From the NCBI GenBank assembly GCA_965153455.1, contig OZ234500.1, forward strand, positions 10,664,001-10,728,000: a stretch of DNA of 64,000 bases, in the 5' to 3' direction. Of the stretch, positions 50,208-61,145 are shown one piece after another. Position 1 is the first letter of the stretch; each line of letters opens with the position of its first letter. A model generated the notes under the pieces. That model did not search any database, had not been told where the DNA came from, and saw nothing but the letters and a program-made list of their open reading frames with translations. The translations under genes were made by a program, and so were the position numbers. This DNA comes from Sphagnum compactum. Taxonomy: Eukaryota > Bryophyta > Sphagnopsida > Sphagnales.

Positions 50208-50479
50208 GAAACACAGAAGAAAATGTGATTCAAAGTTTTTTGAGAAACACAGTGCCTGTATTGTGTGCAGTGAGAAAGACAGAAGAAAATGTGACTCAAA
50301 GAATTTTTTTGAGAAACAGAGTGCCTGTATTGTGTGCAGTGAGAAAATGGCTATGGAATGCAGGTAGGTGAGCACACCGGAGCACGAAGGTGAACGGTGA
50401 ACCTGTATTGTGTGCAGTGAGAAAATGGCTATGGAACGCAGGCAGGTGAGCACGCGGGAGCACGAAGCTGAACGATGAA
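50208..50479. repeat. Two-phase tandem repeat
   Basis: The core CCTGTATTGTGTGCAGTGAG recurs at 50255, 50324 and 50402. The first two copies are preceded by AGAAGAAAATGTGA units about 70 bases apart. The last two are followed by a different 77-base extension with AAAATGGCTATGGAA and GGTGAGCAC blocks, about 77 bases apart. The array therefore looks built by two successive unequal duplications with different boundaries. Confidence 0.8.
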
Positions 50480-53190
50480 ACTCGTAGACGCGGGCAGAGT
50501 GCTAAACGAAGCGCCGCAGTTCGTGGGCAGGCCGGAAGGGGAGCTACAGTGGCAGGCCGACGTCGGCCGGGTGCGGCCGAGCCGATCGTCGGGATTTTCT
50601 GCCTGCCAGGTTTTGTGGCCGATAGGGGGCCGATCTGCTTCTCGAGCGGCAGTCGGCCGCACTTCTTCCCTCATGTGCGCGACCCATCTCTTGCTGCTCC
50701 ACCTTGACCTTGACCATAGTAGGTTTGAAATTGAAGCCTTATTGTCCTTCCAGTGTTGGCCAGTTATTGACTTTTGACTCGGTTATAACTTGATTATCAA
50801 GCTGGTTATTAATAATCTACTAGTTGGTTCTTGATCTTTTTAATAACTAATTAAATTGATAATTTCCTGGTATTGAATTTTCAAAATCTAATAACCTACT
50901 TGGATGACCCTATTCTCATGCAAGAGGGTTATTAATCTTTAAATACTAATTCAAAATCAGAAAAGTGAAATTTTTATTTTTAAAAACCCCTACAATCAGT
51001 GTATAACCAATGGCTATTAACTAATTATTTGATAATTTACCCTTATGCACAACCAATGATTATTACCCAAAATCTTCTCATAACCTACTCAGCACTCAAT
51101 TTTTTGATATTGATATTGATAACCTATGTGATCCCCCAAAAAAAACCTAAACAAAAGCAATAAATGACCAACACTGTTTCTAACCCTTGAACTCATGAGG
51201 GAAGAAAACTGTGCTTCAAACCCCAAGGAGCAATTGAATCTTTCAATTCAAAAGGCAATCAAGCAAAAGGCCCTTCCATATGTAAACGTTCTCAATAGCA
51301 GCCTAGTTGCAAATAGGGTCACCTTATCTTGGCTGCTATGCAACATGGGCCCAAGAGATTGAGTCAAGAACAAGCTTTTAATCTTCACCAATTTATAAAA
51401 TTCATTGTTCATTAATTATAAGGATTTAAATATGGTGAAGGCATGGGAGGTATTCTGTCGCCATGCTCATTGGCGAGAGGTTGAAGGGGGGAGCTTTTTG
51501 TTTCTTGTGACTATGGTAGGCTATAATTTGCATTCCCACAAGCAAAGCATCCTACAAGTAGGGTGTCAATATAACCTCATCAGAAACATCTAAAAGTTAT
51601 TCCCTAGTTTTGAAAATGTTGGATTGTTAAATGCATATATATATATATATATATATATGTATAAAGTGTTGGTGTTTCATTGTGAAATTGGGATTTGTCC
51701 TTTGTCCATCGCCACTACTGACCTATTACATGCAGTTGGTCGTTGAGATGGTGAGTTTTTGACATCTCGTTTGTGCTAACTTGATGTCTTTTAAATCTTT
51801 CCTTGTTTTTAATTTTTTTTTTTAATTTTTTGATAACATGACAATGTTGGGCTTCTATGTGATCTTTTACAATATGTCCAAATCCATTCGGATAGTACTT
51901 TGAAACACGAGTAGATGTTTCATAATACACAAATGACAAATATACAATCCAACTCTTTGGCCATGTGACCTTATAACCAATAGAAAGACAACATTGATTA
52001 AAAGGAATTCCCACAAATATAACAAGGGAAAAAAAAGTTTGTAACACTAAATTCTAATTATTATACCTTTGTATCTATAACAATAGCTACAAGATGTCCA
52101 ACAAAAATAAGATATGAGGCTTGATGTGTAGATATAGGTGCGATGATGGGTGTAAAGATCTACATTTCAATTTGCCACATATTAGTGTTCATGAGTAAAG
52201 CCATTTAGATAACTCTACACCATTCTTGGATTTCCCCCAATGTCAGAAGCCTTACAACAGTATGCTAACTTCAATTTTTTCAAAATTGAGCATATACCTA
52301 TTTAGATTAAAAGAGAGCTTTATATATGAGCTATATGCCATCTTATCCTAAGAGAATGAGTTTCATGCACTAATTAAGAAAATACTATCCAAATCTTCTA
52401 GGTCCACTACAAAAAGAAACTGAAACTTGTTGGTGTAGTATAGACTTTGAGATTGGACACAAATTTCCAATATCAAATTATGCCCATGTTCTCCCCATGT
52501 TGCTATGACATGGGTGTGACATCAATTGACATTCCATTTTCATTGACCTTTTCATTTTTAGGTTCTACGTTTAGGGTTTAGGATTGAGTGTTTGTTGCAA
52601 AATACATAGGCAGGACAATGTAACCAATTTTGGTAATAACCTCATATGTTCCAATGTCACCCGTCTTTAATTGTCATGGGCCACTTGTTTGTAGTTTGTA
52701 CCCCTTCCTCCTATTCATGTGGTCAAAGTCCTTCTTGCATCAAAATCTTGGCATGAGTGGGGTTTTATTTTTGCAAACTCTTCTTGCTTCAAATCCAAGG
52801 CACAACTAACTTCCACCTTCCCCAAGATCTTGCCAGATTTGGCCTCCACTCAAGTTGAGTTTAAAAAGTTGCAAGGTTGGTCCTGAAGCCTGAGATTCCT
52901 CCTGAAGTACTCAAATTCATACACCTCTCACCTACAACTTTTGCCATGATTATTTGATCTCCAACCACCATGCATCCTCATCCTCTATCAACACCACCTT
53001 CTTGGTTAATAGGTAGGGGAACTAAAGCGTTTTCCTATCAACTACAAGGAAGCCCAATTGTGAGAATTTGCCCTGCCATCAACACTTCTCAACGTTTTTC
53101 CTTCATGTGAAAGAAAGAAAAAAAAGAGCAAAAAGTCCTTAAGCTGTTACATAGAGACTATAACCACAGTTCACAACCAGTCCATTCCTC
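50480..53190. other. Spacer: GC-rich island then AT-rich DNA
   Basis: 50480-50700 is strongly GC-rich with many CG dinucleotides and a frame without stops, but no similarity I recognise. It may be the 5' flank of the trihelix-like pseudogene or a separate repeat. From 50700 the DNA is AT-rich, with an (AT)n tract at 51634-51658. Minus-strand words near 52600-52700 (TYEVITKIGYI) faintly resemble the end of a Ty3/gypsy integrase. Confidence 0.35.
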
Positions 53191-53191
53191 G

Positions 53192-53330
53192 GCCAGAAGA
53201 ACCCAATAGGCACCAGGGCACCATCCAATGGAAGCCCCTTATAACTGAGTTCTGGATGAACCCCATTGGAATTGGGTTTACCTTGATAACCTGGCTTGTT
53301 AAATGTAGGTCTTGAAAGTAGGTTTGTAAA
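53192..53330. mobile_element. Degenerate left part of a MITE (family of 19185 and 56598)
   Basis: Blocks GGCCAGAAGAACC, GCACCATCCAATGGA, GGATGAACC, TTTACCTTGATAACC and GTAGGTCTTGAAAGTAGG follow the order of the left half of the copy at 56598. Substitutions are many and no right end is found, so it is an old fragment. Confidence 0.5.
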
Positions 53331-56300
53331 TACATGCCCTTAAGTAAGTAGATGCATATTGATGCTTATTATGCCCTTAAGTGCTAGATAAAGGCCTCAG
53401 TCATGGGTTTTACTGTGCAGAAAGGTCTTGTCGAAGTTTTTTCCTTATGATACCCAATGGATATTATGGGGATTTCAGTGATGAGAAGTTCGAGGAACTA
53501 GTATATGGGTGGTTTTCCATAAATTTTTTTAAGGCTTTTATTGATTTTGCACAATTTATGTGCAGTCATCCTTGGATAATTCCAGAGACATTTTCAAATA
53601 TAACTATCTCATTTTCAAGCCTAATTATCTCAATTCCTTCTTAATAATTACATTTTACCTGTATGGCTACCTCATTCTTTTATTAATAATTTTTTATTCT
53701 TATAATTATTTCATCCCCTTTCCTTACTCACCAACAAGAATATGAAAAGGCAAATTAACATGTGCCTTTTCATGTCGATGATATATATTAATTAATATTA
53801 AATTTGACATTGAAGTTAAATAATGATGAATTATTGATAATCATATGAGAACATAATAAGAAGCAAAATTGTAACTGGTAGTGTGTAGCAACGAAGAGCC
53901 CCAACGTTTTGAATAGAAGAGAGTATTTGGAAATACGTAAAGTCCTGCTAGTTTTTTCTTAGTGTTTTTTCTATCCTCTCCTGGCTGAATTTCTCGCTGT
54001 ACCTTTCGAAATTCAAAAGGTACATACAACCAGTCAATTGTGCCTTCCTGCTTTTGAAAGATACAGTTCTTGTTTTCACCTTTCAGTATTCTTTGCATTG
54101 TTGTCATCCTTATGCCTCAAGAGATCATTGTGACTACTGTTTAGGGTTAATTTGTTGAAAAAAATTGAAAACTTAGAAAGAGACAAAAAAAAGCTAGCGA
54201 GAATTTATTTAGGTGAAGGTTTTGTAACTATAGCCTTCAGGATTTTTGGCCCCTCTCTCCCCTCAGGATTGGACCTCAAATCCGAAAGGTCCTTGTTACA
54301 AAACCTTCTTGTATGCATAATGCGCATTGGGCAGTTTGAACAACATTTCTAAAAACACCCACTCTTCAGGGAGGAAAAGATACGCACAGTAATATACTAT
54401 TCAACTACCCAACAAAATTTGGATGAGGTCTTTGTGTGGCAATAAAAAACAGCAATTGAGCTAACTACTGCGATTAGCTAAGCAACTGGATCACAATGAA
54501 AAAGTGTTTCATGTCTCCACACCATCCCTCCCTCCCTCCCTCCCTTCCTCACGCTGGTGACTGTTGGTTCAGTGTTTAGTCTAGCATCGCTTCCTGACCA
54601 ATCCTTCCAAGGTCGACGACCCTCACAACTTTCAACACCTCATGGAGAAAACTCTCTTCCTTCCTTAAATGCAAGCTCTGCAAATCGCAACACCTTGTGC
54701 AGAACGCCACTCCTAACTTAATAGCAAGCTCTGGAAAACACGCAAAATGAATGCCTCGTTTAGATAGTTGTAAGTAACGTACATACGTTGCACAATGTGG
54801 GCATCACACACACTCCTTCACTCAGTGCTCACCCCCTCTTGTCACTGCATTTACAGATTTAGCCCCCAATGGATCAGCACCAAGATGTGGCACAATTAAA
54901 GGACATTAAATGTTCTCCACGCGAAATTTTAGGTTCTGTCAGTGCGGTATTCATTGCGGGACTCCTGGTTTTTGAACTTTGGAATTGCAGACCCCAAAAA
55001 AATCCCAGACACTGTTCAATTTTCAAAAATCAACAATAATATTGATAGATTAGAAATTAATCATATAACTTGTATTGTTAAATATTATGCAGCTCTTGAC
55101 ACGCCAAACACGGTTCTAATTCGTCACATTTCCAAATTAAAATAATAATAATCAGACTTCTTGCAGGTAGCCATAATATAAAAGGATTGCTTTAATTTTT
55201 TATTTTCATATCTGGTCTATAGCCAAATTTGGGTAAATCTTTTTGTGGATGATTGCCAGTTTGGTTACATTATAACATCCCTGCTCCTCACTGTCCCATT
55301 TGTAAGTCACAATTTGATACTTGCAAAATCAACCGGCATATGACCACTTGTCCCACCTAAGAAAAATACTGAAATAATAGCTAATAAGACACCAAAACCA
55401 GCATATGACCACCATCTGGAATCTTTGAAATAAGGTTGAGTGTTTGCATCAGGAGGTCGATGGGTTTTTTCATTGATACGCTAACATAGTGTGGAGAGTG
55501 AAAGGCATTGGAGGTCTTCCTCTTTTGGTTATGTGTTCATTTTACAAATAGAGGGCGTTCCATGGTGTTGTAACAAGTGAACTCTGTATTTTGAGGTGTG
55601 CTATGCTGTTACTGTGGATAAGGATTCTATTAGGTTAGGCATTCTCTCAGGTGTTTCCTCTCTCCTGATCTGATTCTCACAATTGGTGGTGTTCGGGTAC
55701 TTGATTTGTTCTCTTTCGCTTTGGAGGATTCTTCGTTTCCCATGACTTGGGCCCTTCCATCTTGCACCTTTTTCTCCCCCTTTGTTGGGTGCTTTGTTTT
55801 ATTGATGGCAGGTTTTCATCCTTGCGAAGAGTCCTTAAGATTCAAGGAATGCTGAAACCAAAAATGATCAAAAACATGATTTCTCTCAAATCTCAAAATA
55901 GTATGCTCTGTCAGATTCCTCAGCTGTGACTGTATTTAGGTTTCAAAAAAAAAAAAACTCTTTTTTGGTGCGTTTTTCCTATTCATGTAGACAATAGGGG
56001 CATTACCTATAGAGTACCTAGATGATTGATATGTCACTTGATTTCAGAGGACCAAACGAGCAACTGAAGAGTGGTGAATAGTTTGGTACATTTCCATGAT
56101 CTTCCACTCACCCATTATTGGTACCAAAATGCTGAGACACTGACCCACTATTCTAGCATAGGGTAAATATATTGTAGTTAAGCTTTTATATTGAGGATTC
56201 ACCCGCTTCCCACCCACCACCTTCTCTATTTTGTGCTGATCCATTGGGGCTAATTCTGTAAATTATCAAGTCACTTGTGTCATGCCCTAAATGGTAATTT

Positions 56301-56597
56301 TTATTTTGAGCTGGTAGCTTTGTGCCTTTGTCCAAGTGAGGGCTTCATGCCAAGTTTGCCTTGGGTTGTGCCCTTGTGGATGATTAAAATTCCATATCAT
56401 TCATTCGTTATTTTGTTGGTTGACAGATTTGTCTCAAGTCATCTTCAGTCAATGAAGACTCAATAGGTCTTAACTTGTTAGGTCAAACCTTCACTTGAGG
56501 TAAGTCTCGTGCACCCCTCTCCCCCGGGCTGCCCCCTGGCCCCCCTTCCAAAAACATATTTTCAGGGTCCATGTTCCATCAGTTGAGGCTCTTTTTT
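53331..56597. other. AT-rich spacer
   Basis: No gene, RNA gene or structured repeat is recognised apart from a diverged 'TGGCTA' repeat segment near 55165-55280 and a (CCCT)n-like tract at 54526-54548. Short open frames here show no family resemblance. Confidence 0.4.
55165..55280 (+). repeat. Dispersed 'TGGCTA' repeat, diverged copy
   Basis: Contains ATATAAAAGGATT, CTATAGCCAAATTTGGG, TTGTGGATGATTGCC and AGTTTGGTTACATTA in the family order. It is closest to the copy inside IFT121 intron 22. Confidence 0.6.
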
Positions 56598-57184
56598 GGA
56601 CACAGCGAACCAGCACCCACCATCCACTGGATGCCCATTATTACTCGGTTGGAGATGAACCTCAACTGCATTAATATTTGGTTTCACATTGGTAACCAAT
56701 TCTGTAAGAAGTAGGTCTCAAGGTGCGTTCACACTTCGTGTTAAGGACTTTAGTGTTGAGTCCCCTAACACCATGCTAGTTATTTGGGACTTAAATCAAT
56801 TTACCATGAAAATTTTATGTTAAGCTAACATTCACTTAACATTTAGCTATCACTCATTTAACATTGAGTGCCACCTAGGATGCCACCTAGAGTTTCATTT
56901 AACACTGATTTAACATCAAGTGTGAATGCACCGTCATATATATATATATATGTAGATAGGTGGGAAAATAGGTAACTAATAGGTAAGTAGATGGTTTATA
57001 CAAAGGTAAGGGCTGTTTTTACTACTAACCTACTAACAACCCACTTAGTAGGTAGGTAGTGAAAAAAAGCATGGATCTAACCACCATGATTAGCTAGGGA
57101 ACTAGAACCCAACAGAAAATTGTTTCCTAACCACTTACCATCCATCCTTCATGGTGCATTGGTGGGTGCTGGTTCACTGTCACC
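56598..57184. mobile_element. Mutator-type MITE, copy B (carries a nested insertion)
   Basis: The terminal inverted repeats (56598-56628 and 57154-57184) share GAACCAGCACCCACCA with the copy at 19185-19571. Flanking 9-bp segments CTCTTTTTT (56589-56597) and GTCTTTTTT (57185-57193) match at eight of nine bases, supporting a Mutator-type 9-bp target duplication. The interior matches the 19185 copy in inverted orientation except for about 213 extra bases at 56721-56933, a second element inserted into this one. Confidence 0.85.
56721..56933. mobile_element. Small MITE nested in copy B
   Basis: The ends are inverted repeats of about 23 bp (56722-56744 and 56910-56932) containing GGTGCGTTCACACTT and its complement variant. 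TCA flanks both sides (56718-56720 and 56934-56936), a probable 3-bp target duplication. The copy at 19185-19571 lacks this segment at the matching position, so it acts as the empty site. A 3-bp duplication fits PIF/Harbinger or CACTA-type transposition; the ends do not begin CACTA. No frame lies inside. Confidence 0.75.
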
Positions 57185-57369
57185 GTCTTTTTTGAATTTT
57201 ACGAATCTTGTGGGCCAATAGCATGAAGAAAGTGTGACCCATGATTTGGGACAACACAAAGGAAGAAAGCATGACCTCTGATCCTGGTGATCCTATATAG
57301 TACCATTACATGCATGGTTCTATTTAGGAAAATAAAGGGAAGAAAAATACACACTTGCAATACCACGGC

Positions 57370-58090
57370 CAAATAAAAAGTGGTAGGTAAAGCCCAAGGC
57401 CCAGGGATTTTACTATGCATAGAGATTGCAACCGCACTGCACTGGCTTTAGGATTTTTGTGAAACCTGCCTAATTTTTGTAAAGCCCATGGAAAGGGTAT
57501 GGATGAAATTATGATGTACCAAGACAGAAAATCATAAAGCTCATATAAGAAACGGATGAAAATATGATAAACCAATACACTTTTTAAAAAACATTAGGTT
57601 TTTATAGTGAAGCCCAAGGCCTTGTAGGTTACTGTGCACACAGATCGCACCTGCATGACAATGTGGGAGCAACAAGAGGGGAAGCGAGCTCTATGATTTT
57701 CGTAAAGCTTGCCTAATTTTTGTCAAGTCTATGGAAAGGGTAGGCGAGCTTCACAAAAATCTTAAAGCCTGAATAAGAAATAGATGAGAATGTGGCTTCC
57801 CAATACACTCATTTAAAAACACTAGGTCTTTATGATGAATTTAAAAAAGTGGTAAGTAAAGCCTGAGGCGTTGGGCTTCACCGTGCATAAAGATCACAAT
57901 TGCACAGCAATATGGGAGCGACAAGATGAGAAGCAGGCTTTACAATTTTTAAAATCATAAAGCCTACCTAATTTTTGTAAAGCCCATTGGAAGGGCAGGT
58001 GAGTTTTATGAAAATTGTAAAGCCCACACAAGGAATGGATGAAAACATGAGTTCCCAATACACTTTTTAAAAAACATTATGTCCTTATGA
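57370..58090. repeat. Three-copy tandem repeat, ~245-255 bp unit
   Basis: The block CCTAATTTTTGTAAAGCCCA, followed by a GGAAAGGG variant, starts at 57469, 57712 (variant TGTCAAGTCTATGG) and 57967, giving periods of 243 and 255. A second block CCAATACACTTTTTAAAAAACA recurs near 57570, 57805 and 58055, followed by a TATGATGAA-type motif. GTAAAGCC and AAAGCCC words are frequent. It is noncoding. Confidence 0.8.
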
Positions 58091-59039
58091 TGAAGGAACA
58101 ATTGACCTAAGAAGAATAGTAACCAAAGAAGGGGGTTTTTTTTTAGAGAAGGGGGGTGGGGTGGGGTTTGGTTATATATTATTGTGAAAATACGTATTCT
58201 TACATCACACGGTGCACCCATCCCTACGTAGGTAACATAGCACTCTCGGTAATAGGCGTCTATTAGTAGCTCCTCAGTAAAAGCCTCGCACGTGCAAGAA
58301 TGCCGTCACTGGAGACTTCGGAACGGCTGCATCGTGACTGTTCGTGCACTGTCAAGACGACGGCTGCGATGCGTTTACCGTACAAAATATCACCCCGCGT
58401 CCCCCTCACCGAGGGCCAACCCTGTGGATAAACTCAATGGCCAACCGAATAACTCGCTGCCAACTGGACCAACCGCAGCTTTGGCCATCTGACTCGTCCG
58501 CGTACGAAGAGGATCACCATGGAAAATCATCATCGTCACTTCTTGCTAGAAACCTCTTTCACACGAGAGCGACCCCGAACTAATGCTCATCCACTTACGG
58601 ACCCATCATGCGCGTTCCCTGAGTGAATTTCAGGACCTGGGTGGCCAACTACAAGATGAGAAAACAACAAAACGACGGCCTTTCAGAGTTTGGGACCTGA
58701 ATCATTTTAGTCTGAATAGAGTATAGTAAGGGGCTATTATTCTCCTTCTGACTAGGTACCTGCAAATGAAAGCTAAAAATCAATCAATATACTTCCATGG
58801 ATGTCGACGGAATTCATATTGTCATCCATCTAAACGGAGGATTGAATTGCAAACTCAGCAATGGTAAGAAATTGTTAGCCGTCCCTTCAATTTTAACTCT
58901 CTGGGTAACTTATTACTTACTCATCATATGGAAGGCCTTTCAAGTCCCACTGTCGCAAGGATGGGAGTCGCAGCCTCTTTTGTGAGGCGAAATTTCGCCA
59001 AAAAGCGAACGAAATTAATAATAAAAAGAAATGTAATTG
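58091..59039. other. Spacer with a GC-rich island
   Basis: 58260-58620 is GC-rich and CG-rich against AT-rich surroundings, with a plus-strand frame open for about 79 codons that resembles no known protein. It could be an unrecognised exon, a repeat fragment or a CpG-like island. I assign no function. Confidence 0.35.
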
Positions 59040-59445
59040 ATGTGATTCTGGAGGTTGTCAAAATATAAAAAGATGATTAGAGCCATATTTGGTTAAATTT
59101 TCCTAAAGGATGATCAACACTTTTTCAACATCTACTTAATAATATTTCTTTTGCCAAATTTTGTGATGTAGCCAAAGTGTTGATGGTCCACAAGAAGATT
59201 TAGCCAAATTTGGCTATAAAGCTAAATATTTTTGGCTAATTACTTGAACCATGTCTAGAGATCTGGCGATTTTCTGAATTTTTTCACATTATGGCTATTG
59301 AAAATCTCACCAAAGCACATGATTTTTGCACTTTTAATTTTTCACTTTGCTCTTTTGCTATATATAGCCAGCGAAAGAAAGGCTGCTTCCTATGGATGAT
59401 GATTGCCACTTTGGCTACAAAAGAAATTCCTAAAATAAATACTGG
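59040..59445 (-). repeat. Dispersed 'TGGCTA' repeat, inverted copy with adjoining direct fragment
   Basis: Reading the minus strand from about 59390, the GCAGCCTTTCTTTCGCTGGC end, the palindrome-like TATATATAGC, and the GCCAAATTTGGCTAAATC segment come in the same order as the copy at 3172. On the plus strand, 59388-59440 repeats the GGATGATGATTGCCACTTTGG segment, so two fragments meet in opposite orientation. A further short match (TTTAGCCAAGTTTGGCTAC) lies near 59517. Confidence 0.6.
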
Positions 59446-60219
59446 AACTTGAAATAAGGGGGTTTTTTTTTTTCAAATGGGTCAGGCAGGCAGATTGGCA
59501 GTCGTTTAGAAGATGACTTTAGCCAAGTTTGGCTACAGGACAGAGCAAATTTTTAAAAAATTGGAACCCTGCTATTTTCCGGCGACAGATTTGTTCTTTT
59601 CCTCCAAGAAATGTGGCGACTTTGTGCCATTTGTTTTCATAGAAATCCTTTAGAGGATTTGCAGCCCCTTGTGTTTCTTATCGCCAAGTGACGAAATTTA
59701 GCCCCCAAGACAAGAAAAAAAGAAAAAAAGAAAAAAAAACATTGCTGAAACTTCTCTCATTGAATTTACTTTTTAACTATGGTAACTTGGAGTTTTTCCT
59801 ATCTCGTGAAGGGAGGGGAGGGGAGTCGTGAGACGGTCTTCTTCATAAAACCCCGTCGTTCTTCCCGTTTCTGTCGTCCGCGAGCTTCTTTTCCTTGGGA
59901 CTCCTTCTGTGTGTGTTTTGATTCTCTGTGCTCTCGAGAATTCCGGGTCTTTTGCTGTTAGCCGTCCTCAGAAGTAAGCAATTGCGTTGTGTAGCCATGA
60001 AGGCTTAACTTCGTTTTTTTTGGGAAGTTTTTTTGAGCATAGGCGGAGGAGGAAACTGGGGGTGGAGTGATTTGGGAGTTTTTTAGCTGGGGTTTGTCGG
60101 TGTAAGTGAAAAGAAAGTGCGACGTCTTCCTCGCTACTGAAATTGTATGTCTGTTGTGATTTTAGTTGAGGCCGAGGGGGAGAGTAGATCTGTTTAGATT
60201 TTAAGAGAGTGGAGTGGGT
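59446..60219 (+). promoter_or_regulatory. Putative promoter and leader of the ERD15-like gene
   Basis: The leader is GC-richer than the spacer before it. A probable leader intron runs from 59974 (donor GTAAGC) to 60165 (acceptor TTTTAG), leaving a short second leader exon before the start codon at 60220. An A-rich tract (59721-59745) precedes it. The transcription start is not placed. Confidence 0.45.
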
Positions 60220-61145
60220 ATGATGGAGACGTCTGAAAAGACGGCGGCAGTTGTGTCAAGACTGAACCCCAATGCGCCTCTGTTTGTTCCCGCGGCTTAT
60301 CGTGTGCCTGAGGACTTCTCTTCCGAGTGGTGGACTCTCATGGAAACCAGTCCCACTTTTCGGGAGTGTTGGGTGAGTGAGCGGTTTGCCGGTTCTGACG
60401 AGCAGGTTCATTTCGCTGAGGACTTGGAAGAGCTTGTCGATCTTGAAGAGTTTCTAGAGTATCAAGAGCAGCTTCAACGGGAAGACGAAGCTTCTCAAGA
60501 GTTTCTGGACTTGGATGTTGGCTACGGTACGGTTCCTTAAGTCCTGTACATTTTATCCCGAGTCGAAGCCCCTAGGGTCGTGCCTCAGGTCTCTGTTCTT
60601 GATGTTCTTCGTTTGTACTTCTTTGAGCGCTGAAAGCTTGTCTCCTTGTTTTACTATTCGGTTGTACAAATTAATAATTTGTTGGAAGTTCTTCAGCTTT
60701 CTTTGCAAGAAAATGGGTTGCTTGAAACTGCAAGTACCTCCGTTGCTGGTTTCTCAGAATGAGCAACTCGTTGCCAATATCGCATCTGCCTTGCACTCCA
60801 TGTATTTGGTCTGTGTACGGCGCTTTTTCTTGATGCTAGTTGAGTTATGCTCTTGTGCCGTTGAAGGCTGTCTACAGTGCCGCTGATACGCTTGCTGCTG
60901 TTACGCTCATAGTCTGTTTGCGTGTTAACACTGGGTACTTGGTTCATTGTTCTCCAGATGTTTTCAGCGATGACGAAATAGGTTCATTGAATGTGAACGC
61001 TTGCAAAGAGTTGACGAAGGTGCAGAAATTGCAGTCACATTGGTGCAAGCCATTGAAGAATCACGATAAGCTGCCGAACAACTACGTGAACCTCCCGAGA
61101 AAGGCCCACATGTACCGGATCCAGCAGCCGCGCACTGTGATGTAA
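60220..61145 (+). CDS. ERD15-like PAM2-motif protein
   Basis: Small acidic protein expected to bind the MLLE domain of cytoplasmic poly(A)-binding protein; plant ERD15/CID proteins are linked to stress responses. Two exons, 60220-60526 and 60958-61145, join in phase 1 (GY then DVFSDDE), giving 164 aa, close to Arabidopsis ERD15. The ATG at 60220 (MMETSEK) is chosen because the upstream in-frame codon at 60214 is GTG. The PAM2 motif is [13 protein letters not shown] (about residues 14-26), followed by the ERD15-type EDFSSEWW. The centre is Glu/Asp-rich ([12 protein letters not shown]). The C-terminus [11 protein letters not shown] matches the QPR-ending tail of the family. A different second exon is possible, but the conserved tail supports this one. 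Confidence 0.87.
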
